DNA of 64,000 bases from Chondrus crispus (taxonomy: Eukaryota > Rhodophyta > Florideophyceae > Gigartinales > Gigartinaceae). The position numbers and the translations under genes are program-made. Positions 51,617 to 60,634 of the stretch are shown piece by piece; positions within the stretch are counted from its first letter, which is position 1; the number at the start of each line of letters is the position of its first letter. The notes beneath the pieces were generated by a model that did not search any database, was not told the DNA's origin, and was given only the letters and a program-made list of their open reading frames with translations. Location of the stretch: the NCBI RefSeq assembly GCF_000350225.1, contig NW_005179168.1, forward strand, positions 64,031 to 128,030, written 5' to 3'.

Positions 51617-53719
51617 ATGAGTGGCGAATATCCCACCTCGATTCGCTCGGAGCCCGCCGATGTGCCAGAGGCCGCGCTCCGCGTCCGAGTCGGCGACGGC
51701 GACGCTGGTCCTCGAGACCGCGAACCGTCGCCCGACTTCTCCGAAGGACGCGCTCGCGCGATGTACGATCGCATCGCGGAGTATATTGAAGATGTCCGAA
51801 CATCCCTCCGTATCGACGTCTCCGACAGCGTCTACGCCCGCTGTATGGATGAGTTGCGCTCCCTCCGCGAAGGAAGGTTTGAGCGCGTAACTCAGTCCTT
51901 GGAGAACCTGCGCGCCCTCGTCGACCAGCTACAGTCCCGTTTGGTACTGGTGGAAGAGGCGCGCATCGATTCCCCCGCCGTGGACGTTGCGGGTCGACCC
52001 GCGAGTGCAAACTCCGGGGTCCACCGCGACCCGCAACCCTTCCCATCAGCCGAACAGATGGGAGCGTTCGCGCACATGGCGGCGGAGCTCAACTCAACGC
52101 GCCGCCGTGCCCGTGAGATGGAACAGACCTCGGCCGAGAGGCCGCCCGGAGCCCCCTCGAGTGGGCCCGGTGCCACTGTTCCTCCGGGCGCATCCGGAGC
52201 GCAGGAGTGGCCCCCGACTGGAGCCGTCACCAGTCGGAGGGCGGAGGACATCAAGCCGACGGCGGACGCGAACTTCGCGTCCGAGACTCAAGCCCTGCCG
52301 TATGCATCCGGAAGCATGCGGCAGTCCCGACGGGTACCGGACGAACCCGACCGTGGCCGTGGAGGAGTCGCCCACGGATCAGGGGAACCGATTCTCCCCT
52401 TCGATCCTCGCTGGGGCGGCTACCAGCCAGCGGATCTTACCGCGCATCCCGGCCCCGTCGACATCCGAACGTTGCCCGTCACGCCGTTCGGAACGTTGGG
52501 CCCCGCCGAACCCGGGCTCGAGCCCGTCCACACCATGATACAGGAGTTCAGCGCCGTCGCGAACTACCGCATGTATCGGTTGGATAACACCTCGAGGCTC
52601 GTTACCTCGGGTGACGCGGGACGGATCGCAAAGTACGTCCAACGCTGCCGTGGGCTCCGTCCCACGATGAAGGGCTTCGACGGTACTGACGCCATTCAGT
52701 TGCTCCCGTTTCTGAAGGATATCCGGATAACCTTCAACGCCCAGCACCTGACCGAAGGTGTGGCAATCCGTGTCTTCGCTCACTTCCTCGAGCGGGACGC
52801 GGAGCGGTTGTATACGAGTTACACCATGCGCGGCCTCCGCGCCGGCCAGCTCCACGACGACACGAGCTGGCCTGGTCTCGTCAACCAATTTATCAAACGC
52901 TACCTAACCGACGACGTGTTGGGGGAAGCGTTTGATGCTGTCGCGTCGGCGCGACAGCTTCCTCACGAAACCGAGAACACGTTCGCAGACCGGCTGGAAT
53001 CTGCCGCGTTCCGATGCACGGCCGTATTCTCAGAACAAGCCCTCGCGCACTACTTCGTGCGCGGGCTGTCCACTGCGACCCGGGCCGCAGTGGCAGAGAC
53101 GATGCAAAGGTTGCCCGGACAACAGCAGACCGAACTCTCAACGATTCGCCGTATCGCAACGGCCGAGGGTACAACCTACCGAGCTCGTCGCGGGTTGCCG
53201 CTGCCGGACCCGAAGCCGGCAGCGAAGGGAGTCCGAACTCCAAGGTCGCACGGAACGAGTTCGCCGGCGACCGCCCTCCACATTGGAGAAGATGAGTGGC
53301 AAGCCGACCCTGTCCTCATCACGCAAGGCTTCGACCGGGCAGGAGGCCGACCCCCTACGCCAGCTTCCACCGGTTCTACCGGAAGCTTCGCAACGGCGTT
53401 CGCACACACGCCGAGGGCCACGGGTGGTCCGAACCACAACATGGCCGAGCTGGATATCTCCCGTCGAGAAGGAGACCGCGGGCCGCCTAACGTGCCTCGA
53501 CTCACCGATGAGGAGGCACGCCACGCGGCGACTTTCGCGTCGACCGATGGCAGCGCGTACATTTGTTGGCTGTGCCGGACGTACGGCCACGCCATGTACG
53601 CGTGCCCGTTCCTGTCGCCTGAACAACTTCAGTTCACGGCATACAGGAACTACCGCTATCAGATGCAGACGCGCCCCGGAATGCGCAATCTCATCCAGCA
53701 GTCTACGCGGGCAGACTGA
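51617..53719 (+). CDS. Element D gag
   Basis: 700-residue ORF. The N-terminal ~115 residues contain a predicted coiled coil (RIAEYIEDVRTSLRIDVSD, then VTQSLENLRALVDQLQSRL). A long Pro/Gly/Ala-rich linker follows, then a capsid-like region (about 355-560; MYRLDNTSRLVTSGDAGRIA, ITFNAQHLTEGVAIRVFAHF, ERDAERLYTSYTMRG) and a canonical knuckle CWLCRTYGHAMYAC near residue 650. The TGA at 53717-53719 lies within a region still coding in F (after MRNLIQQS). The frame continues to 54178 beyond it, so the normal gag is probably about 850 residues and this stop is a mutation or a readthrough site. Confidence 0.9.
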   Translation: MSGEYPTSIRSEPADVPEAALRVRVGDGDAGPRDREPSPDFSEGRARAMYDRIAEYIEDVRTSLRIDVSDSVYARCMDELRSLREGRFERVTQSLENLRALVDQLQSRLVLVEEARIDSPAVDVAGRPASANSGVHRDPQPFPSAEQMGAFAHMAAELNSTRRRAREMEQTSAERPPGAPSSGPGATVPPGASGAQEWPPTGAVTSRRAEDIKPTADANFASETQALPYASGSMRQSRRVPDEPDRGRGGVAHGSGEPILPFDPRWGGYQPADLTAHPGPVDIRTLPVTPFGTLGPAEPGLEPVHTMIQEFSAVANYRMYRLDNTSRLVTSGDAGRIAKYVQRCRGLRPTMKGFDGTDAIQLLPFLKDIRITFNAQHLTEGVAIRVFAHFLERDAERLYTSYTMRGLRAGQLHDDTSWPGLVNQFIKRYLTDDVLGEAFDAVASARQLPHETENTFADRLESAAFRCTAVFSEQALAHYFVRGLSTATRAAVAETMQRLPGQQQTELSTIRRIATAEGTTYRARRGLPLPDPKPAAKGVRTPRSHGTSSPATALHIGEDEWQADPVLITQGFDRAGGRPPTPASTGSTGSFATAFAHTPRATGGPNHNMAELDISRREGDRGPPNVPRLTDEEARHAATFASTDGSAYICWLCRTYGHAMYACPFLSPEQLQFTAYRNYRYQMQTRPGMRNLIQQSTRAD

Positions 53720-54178
53720 GGCCCGCGTCGAGGTGACCCGGGCCGATCGGGTGGGGGAGTCCGTTTTGCCCCTCGTGAAGGCGGGTTACGATACCCGGGG
53801 ACCGATCAAAGGGATCGACGTGACCCTCGTCCGATGGATACGCAATATCCCCGTCGAGATGGGCGAGGTGACCGGGGCCGACCCCCGTTGCCCCAAGGGG
53901 TACAGAACGCCATCATGTACCTCCAAGATTGGGCTGGTGAGACGCACCCCCAGCCCACGGAAGGAGGCGGAGGGGAGCCCGTTCTCTCCGCCCCTCGAAT
54001 ATTGCAACGGCCGGACGTTGCAATCCAAGGCCACGAAGTATCCGATTACTTCGTAGAAGATGCCCAGTCGGGGTGGGGAAACCGTCCCCATCCGCGCGCC
54101 CAGGGGCCCGTCGACGCGCTAGCTAACGATAGCCAAGCGAATAGCACTGACAGCTCGGGTAGTTCGAAAAACCCGTAA
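53720..54178 (+). pseudogene. Element D gag C-terminal extension after an in-frame TGA
   Basis: Same frame as gag. Encodes a Gly/Arg-rich segment (SGGGVRFAPREGG), then a conserved block (QNAIMYLQDWAGE) matching F (QNTIMYLQDWVED) and a Ser/Asn-rich tail ending at TAA 54176-54178. Conservation between D and F shows that this was coding. A carries the same region on the minus strand, split by the TIR element. Confidence 0.78.
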
Positions 54179-54214
54179 AGACGGTTACGTTCGCGCGGTC
54201 GCGTGAACCGTCTT
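54178..54214 (+). other. Post-gag stem-loop
   Basis: AAGACGGTT (54178-54186) pairs perfectly with AACCGTCTT (54206-54214). An inner ACG/CGT extends the stem around a GC-rich loop. It begins at the gag stop codon and lies upstream of pol. F has the same stem (AAGACGGTT with AGCCGTCTT, one wobble), split by the solo LTR. A has a diverged version. It may control pol expression or RNA packaging. Confidence 0.65.
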
Positions 54215-54324
54215 GTCAAACCAACCTTGACCCGCCCCTATTTCTCCCCGGCGGGGGAGGGGAAGGTTTACCGATATTATTCCCCTCAACCCCGCACAAG
54301 CGCACCGAGACACCCCTAAGCTCG

Positions 54325-57300
54325 GTGCGAAAGGACGAAGACGCTGAGGCAACCGTGAGCCCGGCGCACATGGAGGAAGGCACTGTGGAAACCGTGAGCC
54401 AAGTGCCTAACAAGAAGCGCATCGAACGCGCCAGCGGCCCGACCCAGGGGGACCCAGGGCCGCCAGAAGAATTCAAGCCGCGTACGAACGCGACTTGTCG
54501 CGGGGACGCGGCCGACCGAAGGGCGCCCCGCGACCAAGGCCGAAGGACGCGGAAGAGAAGTCGGAACCGGCGCCGGCGGCCCAGGCGGAACGATCTCGCC
54601 GAGCCGGGCACGCCGAAGGTGGTCGACGGCGTCATTTGCCTTATGACGTCGAAGATCTACAACGTCCTCGGCTCGATAGCCACGGAGGGAAATGCCTTCA
54701 TGCCCCGCACGATCGTCGTTGATACGTGCTCGGGGTACAATCTGGTGAGGAAGGCGGACCTTCCTCCCGATTGGTCGCGGTACGTCATCCGCGACGCGCC
54801 ACTGCCCCGATTGGCAGGCGCGAATAGCAACCCGCTTAAGCTCTCGGCCGTCGTACGCCTGGCCGTGAGGTTGAAGAACACGACGTTCCGAATTCCGTTC
54901 GTCGTGGCGGACCAGCTCGCCGTGCCGGTCCTCCTTGGTACAGCCTTCATCGATACACACGTACGAAGTATCGACATCGAAGCTCAACGGTTGGAGCTCC
55001 GCCAAGGTGGCTCCGTTGCCATCGTCGACGGGAAGGGGGAGCCGACTCCCCCAACCAGGCGGCACGGACGTCAGACAAACCGGGCTGACGCACGCGACGA
55101 AGCCCCGCAGGAGATCCGAATCGCCCGCTGGGTTACCATTCCCGCTAGGTCGCAGGCCCGTGTGCGCGTTACGACGAAGGGGAGGGGACTCGTGTTTATA
55201 GAGCCGAAGCCGTCACTCCAACATCGACATGGAGTGAGGCTGACGAACGGCGTCGTCGAGGTCCTGCCGAACCAGACCTTCGACGTCATCGTCGCGAACT
55301 TTTCGCGACAGGAAAGCCGGCTTCCGAAGCACACCGTCGTGGGATACGCGAAGCGCAACCCCCTCGCGATCTTGACGCCCGAACGTCGCATCGCCGAGGG
55401 GATCGCGCACGCGCTACACCTCACCGACTTGACCGATCAAGTCGGAACGGGAGGAGCTGGTCAACCAGGCTCCGCCCAGGGGGCAACCGTTGAGAAGAGA
55501 GGAGCCGGTACGGACGGCCGACCGGAGAAGTGCCCGCTGCCGGAAGGGGGCACTGCACCCGCCTCTGAAAAGGATCCCGAAAATCCGCCGGAGGATTGGG
55601 AAAAAGAAATCGACTTGTCTTACATCGATGATGACAAGTTCCGGGGCCACGTGCTCGAGATGCTCCGTAAGCACTCGAGTCTGTGGAGCGGGGCGCTCGG
55701 AACGATCCGAGCGACCGAACACCGCATTCCCCTCGAACCGGGTACGAAGCCGATACGTTCAATGCCCTACCGAAAGGGGCCGGCTATGCGTGAGACGGTA
55801 GCCAAGGAAGTCCACAAAATGTTGAACGCAGGGGTAATCGAACCTGCGAGCACCGAGTGGGCATCCCCCGTGGTGCTCGTACCGAAGAAAGACGGGTCTC
55901 TTCGGTTCTGCGTGGACTACCGGCGTCTCAACGCAAAGACAGCAGCGGATTCGTATCCGCTGCCACGGATGGACGACTGCATCGATTCGCTCGGAGATGC
56001 AGCCGTCTTTACGACGTTGGACTGCAATTCCGGTTATTGGCAGATCCCCGTCGCTCCGGAAGACCGGGACAAGACCACGTTCACTACGCATATGGGAACG
56101 TTTCGCCATTTGCGTATGCCGTTCGGGCTAAAAGGGGCACCGGCCACCTTCCAACGTGCCCTCGACATCATCCTATCTGGCGTCCGATGGCAGATATGCC
56201 TCGTCTACCTGGATGATGTCATCGTGTTCTCCCGTACGCACGGAGAACACGCGAAGCATCTCGACACTGTCTTGAGCTTGCTGAGGAGCGCCGGAATCTC
56301 CCTCAAGCTCAAGAAGTGTAGCTTCTTCCAACCGAAGGTGCACTACCTGGGGCACGTCATTTCCCCAGGTAAGCTGAGCGTCGCCGAAGCGGCGGCGGAC
56401 GCCTTCAAGACGTTCACGTTTCCGAGGACGTTGACGCAGGTGCGCTCGTACCTCGGAGCGTGCAACGTCTACCGCCGCTTCGTGAAGGGGTTCGCGAAGA
56501 TTGCGCGCCCATTAACGGACATGACGCGCAAGGACGCGGACCCCAACTTCGACGACCCGACCGAGCTGCAACTTCAAGCGTTCGAAGCGTTGAAGGAGCG
56601 GATGATTTCCCCGCCGATCCTAGCATTGCGGCGGTACGGTCGGCCGTACATGATCGACACGGATGCTAGTGCCTATCAACTGGGCTGTACGTTGCTCCAG
56701 GAACACGAAGGCCCCAACGACTGGCGCCACGTGGGGTATTGGTCGTACTCACTGTCCGATAGTGAGCGCAACTACAGCGCTACGGAGCGCGAATGCCTTG
56801 CCGTAGTGTGGGCCGTCCGCACACTACGGCCGTACATCGAAGGTACCAAGTTCATCGTCCGGACGGACCATGATGCCCTCCGATGGCTTATGTCCCTTAC
56901 GGAGAGTTCCGGAAGGCTTACCCGGTGGCGACTGCGGTTGGCGGAATACGACTTCACCATCCAGTACCGCCCCGGGCGCGTGCACCAGGTGCCCGATGCC
57001 CTGTCACGCCTCGTGTCGCCAAGGGTCACCGACGACCCTCGCCCAGCCGTCGAGGTGGATGACGACATTCCCACCTTCGATGCGGGTACGACCGTCCGTG
57101 ACATGTCGGACGAGCTCGCGGACCACGTCTGTACCGCGAGCTGCGATCACAAGGCCGTCCATGTCTTCGTGACAACAAGGAACCAAGCCGGATCGCGAAG
57201 AGGGTCGCGCGTCCGTACACGCGACGAGCCGAGGGGCGACGACGAGGCCCCCGCTCTTGAAGGACCCACCTCGTTCTGGGAGGAGAACGACGAATTCGAC

Positions 57301-58878
57301 GCTGTCGACATCGAGCGCGCCGAACAACCCGAAGTTGGCGCGCCCGCCTCCACGGTCGCCCCTCCGCAGGACGACCTTCCGGCCCCTCTTACGTTAGAGG
57401 ACATAGCCGAAGAGCAACGCGTGGATGACTTCTGCCAGACCGTACTGGCACGACAGTCAGAGTCCCGGGACTCCGCGTTCTTCGAGGACCACCACGGGGT
57501 GCTCAAACGGAGACACCCCTTCGACCCTGACATCGTGCAGGTCGTGGTGCCACGGACGCTACGGGCTCGGCTTCTCCAGCTCTGCCACACACCAACCATC
57601 GCGGGGCACCCGGGCCAGAACCGTATGTACTTCGCGCTCCGTCGCGAGTACTACTGGCCCCATCTCGCTGCAGATGTCGCAGCTACGGTGCGAGGGTGCC
57701 GAACATGCACGATGAACCGTGTCAAGTTGCGGAAACACCTCAACCGTTTGAAGTTGTTTCCGGCAACACGGCCGCTTGAGAGCCTCGCCATCGACATCTT
57801 GGGACCGCTACCCAAGACGAAGGCAGGGAAACGGTTCCTTCTCGTAATTACGGACCGTTTCACCAAGCTGACTCAAGTTGTGGCACTGCGGACCGTAACC
57901 GCGTACACGGTAGCCGTCGCGTTCTGCGACGCGTGGGTATTTAAATACGGCGTCCCACGCTCGCTACTGTCGGATAACGGACCGCAGTTTAACGCGAAGT
58001 TCTTCCACAGCACTTGCCGTGTCCTGGGGGTGACGAACTTGTACACTTCGGCGTACCACCCCCAGACGAACGGGCAGGTCGAGCGATACAACCGGACGAT
58101 CGCTTCGATGTTACGGAATTACGTCGGCGAACATCAGGACGACTGGGACGTGTACGTGGGGCCGCTCACGTACGCGTGCAACTCCCACGTACATCGTACG
58201 ACGAGTACCACGCCCTTCGAGCTCGTCCTCCGCCGACCCCCGCCGGAGTTCTCTCTACGTAGAGCCGACGGTGACGCGCCCCCGTCCGATAGGGGCAACG
58301 CGCGCGCTGAATTCCTCAGGACGTTGGACGACACGATCCAGAAAGCGTACGGGAGCCTGCGCCGGACGCAGGCTCGGTACAAGCGCGACTTCGATAAGCG
58401 CGTCAGACGGCTCAACGCACGTATCAAGCCAGGTAATTACGTCTACCTGAACCCCACCGATGCGGCAAAGACGTCTAACAAACTCGCGTCGCCCGCCGTT
58501 GGGCCATACCGGGTACTCGCCAACGACCGGCGAACCATCACGATCGATCGTGATGGTGTCACCGAGCGTGTCTCCGCAGACCGCTGCGTGTACGCGCCAC
58601 CACCGACGGGCGCGCCACGGGCGAGTACAACAACCCCAAGTGACCTTGCCGACAAGGTCACGGAGGGCACGCAGTATGCCGTGGAACGATTACTCCGGCA
58701 TCGAGCCATGGAGGACGGAACAATCGAGTTTCTCATCAAGTGGGCGGATTACGACACGCCCACATGGACCGCCCGGACTCACGTTCCGGAGGAGTTGGTG
58801 TCTCGTTACGCCCAACACCTCCGGAGACGCACCGGCAGGAACCTCACATCTGACGCGAACGCGGACGTTCACGCTTGA
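54325..58878 (+). CDS. Element D pol polyprotein
   Basis: 1517 residues, in a different frame from gag. A basic N-terminal extension (about 1-100; RRTRKRSRNRRRRPRR) precedes protease, which starts at SKIYNVLGSIA with DTCSG at about residue 133 in place of the usual Asp-Thr/Ser-Gly. RT carries YLDD at about 628-631. RNase H has TDASAYQLG, ATERECLAVVW and RTDHDALRW. Integrase shows an HHCC-type motif (CHTPTIAGHPGQ ... CRTCTMNRVKL) and DDE residues in DILGPLP, SDNGPQF and GQVERYNR. One chromodomain (YAVERLLRHRAMEDGT, FLIKWADYDTPTW) ends the protein. All catalytic motifs are intact. The ORF ends TGA within a G-tract. Confidence 0.94.
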   Translation: MRKDEDAEATVSPAHMEEGTVETVSQVPNKKRIERASGPTQGDPGPPEEFKPRTNATCRGDAADRRAPRDQGRRTRKRSRNRRRRPRRNDLAEPGTPKVVDGVICLMTSKIYNVLGSIATEGNAFMPRTIVVDTCSGYNLVRKADLPPDWSRYVIRDAPLPRLAGANSNPLKLSAVVRLAVRLKNTTFRIPFVVADQLAVPVLLGTAFIDTHVRSIDIEAQRLELRQGGSVAIVDGKGEPTPPTRRHGRQTNRADARDEAPQEIRIARWVTIPARSQARVRVTTKGRGLVFIEPKPSLQHRHGVRLTNGVVEVLPNQTFDVIVANFSRQESRLPKHTVVGYAKRNPLAILTPERRIAEGIAHALHLTDLTDQVGTGGAGQPGSAQGATVEKRGAGTDGRPEKCPLPEGGTAPASEKDPENPPEDWEKEIDLSYIDDDKFRGHVLEMLRKHSSLWSGALGTIRATEHRIPLEPGTKPIRSMPYRKGPAMRETVAKEVHKMLNAGVIEPASTEWASPVVLVPKKDGSLRFCVDYRRLNAKTAADSYPLPRMDDCIDSLGDAAVFTTLDCNSGYWQIPVAPEDRDKTTFTTHMGTFRHLRMPFGLKGAPATFQRALDIILSGVRWQICLVYLDDVIVFSRTHGEHAKHLDTVLSLLRSAGISLKLKKCSFFQPKVHYLGHVISPGKLSVAEAAADAFKTFTFPRTLTQVRSYLGACNVYRRFVKGFAKIARPLTDMTRKDADPNFDDPTELQLQAFEALKERMISPPILALRRYGRPYMIDTDASAYQLGCTLLQEHEGPNDWRHVGYWSYSLSDSERNYSATERECLAVVWAVRTLRPYIEGTKFIVRTDHDALRWLMSLTESSGRLTRWRLRLAEYDFTIQYRPGRVHQVPDALSRLVSPRVTDDPRPAVEVDDDIPTFDAGTTVRDMSDELADHVCTASCDHKAVHVFVTTRNQAGSRRGSRVRTRDEPRGDDEAPALEGPTSFWEENDEFDAVDIERAEQPEVGAPASTVAPPQDDLPAPLTLEDIAEEQRVDDFCQTVLARQSESRDSAFFEDHHGVLKRRHPFDPDIVQVVVPRTLRARLLQLCHTPTIAGHPGQNRMYFALRREYYWPHLAADVAATVRGCRTCTMNRVKLRKHLNRLKLFPATRPLESLAIDILGPLPKTKAGKRFLLVITDRFTKLTQVVALRTVTAYTVAVAFCDAWVFKYGVPRSLLSDNGPQFNAKFFHSTCRVLGVTNLYTSAYHPQTNGQVERYNRTIASMLRNYVGEHQDDWDVYVGPLTYACNSHVHRTTSTTPFELVLRRPPPEFSLRRADGDAPPSDRGNARAEFLRTLDDTIQKAYGSLRRTQARYKRDFDKRVRRLNARIKPGNYVYLNPTDAAKTSNKLASPAVGPYRVLANDRRTITIDRDGVTERVSADRCVYAPPPTGAPRASTTTPSDLADKVTEGTQYAVERLLRHRAMEDGTIEFLIKWADYDTPTWTARTHVPEELVSRYAQHLRRRTGRNLTSDANADVHA

Positions 58879-58888
58879 GAGGGGGGCC
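58874..58888 (+). promoter_or_regulatory. G-tract at the pol stop of element D
   Basis: CTTGAGAGGGGGGCC overlaps the TGA stop, as in A, B and F. In A and B a second such tract precedes the 3' LTR; in D that part lies outside the window. Confidence 0.58.
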
Positions 58889-60574
58889 CTCAACCGCTTC
58901 GTTACGGTTGACGTGAGGACCGCACAGAAGTCAAGCCGTATTTGACTTCCGAAACCCAAGGACGCACGACGTAAGGCGTAAGGATGAGGCAGTACGGACT
59001 ACCTCAAGGAATTGTGGCCCTCGTATTGACCGACTATACGAGGGTCGACGTGTACTCGAACGGATACGGCGAATGCTCCTTTGTGGGAGCAGAGAGGTCG
59101 GACGCCTCCCCCCGAACTGGGTCGCCGGACATTCCGTTAAGTCCGGCAACCCCGGCGAGAGGACGTCCGACGAACGAGACGATCACCTGCACAAGGCAGC
59201 CGGTACCGGAACCAGTTAGGCTTCCGTCAGCCGATCGTTGGCGAGCGCTTACGGAGTCGGATGCGAGAATTCGCGTCTTAGGGGACACGAAACGTCCCAG
59301 GGATGGCCGCCTAGAATGCGACATTATGCTCAAAGCGCGCCAGGTGAGCGTGGGAGCGAACGGATTGCACCAAGCAAGGCGCGAGGTGTGAAGAACAGCG
59401 TACGCATACTTTGGTACGGGCCGAGTGAGGACGGAGGAGGGGGCGGACGAACAACTGCCACTCCACTGTCACGGTAATATGACAAGAGAGGCACCGCATG
59501 GCCTCAGAGAATGATTGGGATGATGCCAGTCACCCCGGGGGTGATATAATGCTGTACAGTGCTTGGGCCGCCGACGCGAACAACATGGAAAAAATAAGGA
59601 GAAATAAGTCCTACTGTGCAGCACTCGGTGTCAACCTGCCACCACGGGCAGGAGAAAATTAACGAAAAAGTAGTCGCGAAAATGGACAACTCACGTGAGC
59701 AAACGCATGCACGTTGGCATGCGAGACACGCCATGGCACGCGGGATGGCCGAACGTACCCTCGGCCTGACTGGTTCGACGGCCAGTACCGCACCCCGGCG
59801 GAGACACACTCTCTGGCGGCGACAACGGAAGCGGCGCTCCGGACACGCAGCCTGCCGACGACACCGTCCGTGGTCGGCAGCTGGAGGGCAACCGCGCCGA
59901 AACCGCCACCTTACCCGGAAACGAAAAATATTGGGTGGTGGAAATTGCCGCGGGTAAACAGGTGGCCCGGACCACACGTGCACGGCCCCGCGCGCGTGTT
60001 AGACGACCGACATGCAGCGACGAGCGCGATTCAAATCACCACCACCGACGTTCGTGGTGAGTGAACCGATGACGGCTTCGACAAGGGGACGTCACGAGCC
60101 CTTCGTGCTCGGAAGCCGCGCAAAAACCCCGGCGTCGACAAGGCCGACGTCGGGGCGACCTTCACAGCCCGGAGACAGAGGGCCCCCACGACAACACGGA
60201 TGCCGTTGCTCGTCAAGAACGACCGCGCCGAGGGCGGCGCAGCATGACCTGCAACCTGCGAGCTCGTCTTGGACCGTCTTCTGCAGCGTGTGCGTCGGTA
60301 CGTGCGCGCCGCCGGTCACCGCACGTGTCGGGAAGTGCTCGCGCCGCACCGCCAATGGAGAGGCACCGGAGGCCGCACTGGGAAGGACATGGCGAAGAGG
60401 AAGCGGATTGTACCCATGGCGAGGTGTGGAGTGTCGAATGGTAAAGAAAAGGGGGGCGCAGTCGAAGATAGCGCGACCCCACGGCTCGGGCGTATGCCAG
60501 GAGGTCACTCGCGGAAGGACACCCGTGGAAAGCGGCATGAGAAAAGACCAAGGGCAGTAAGGTCCCGGGATCCC
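58889..60574. other. Proximal 3' region of element D, no gene seen
   Basis: About 1.7 kb without a convincing coding region. The first ~30 bases (CCTCAACCGCTTCGTTACGG) resemble the equivalent positions of B and F. A CACCCCGGGGGTG palindrome lies near 59531. Open frames here lack homology and overlap on several strands. Confidence 0.5.
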
Positions 60575-60580
60575 TTTATT
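60575..60580 (-). terminator. Polyadenylation signal after ORF X (D copy)
   Basis: AATAAA on the minus strand, about 55 bases past the stop codon of ORF X. An equivalent signal follows the A copy at 15692-15697. Confidence 0.6.
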
Positions 60581-60634
60581 CGAAGGAGCACGCGCTACAG
60601 CTAACACTCGCGGCGAACCAGGGCAAAAGCGAGC

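Noticed and set aside
59524-59560. LTR-end-like string GGGGGTGATATAATGCTGTACA as a possible 3' LTR end of element D, which would put ORF X outside D
   Set aside because: The preceding ~600 bases show no similarity to the D LTR, and in A the same ORF clearly lies between pol and the 3' LTR.
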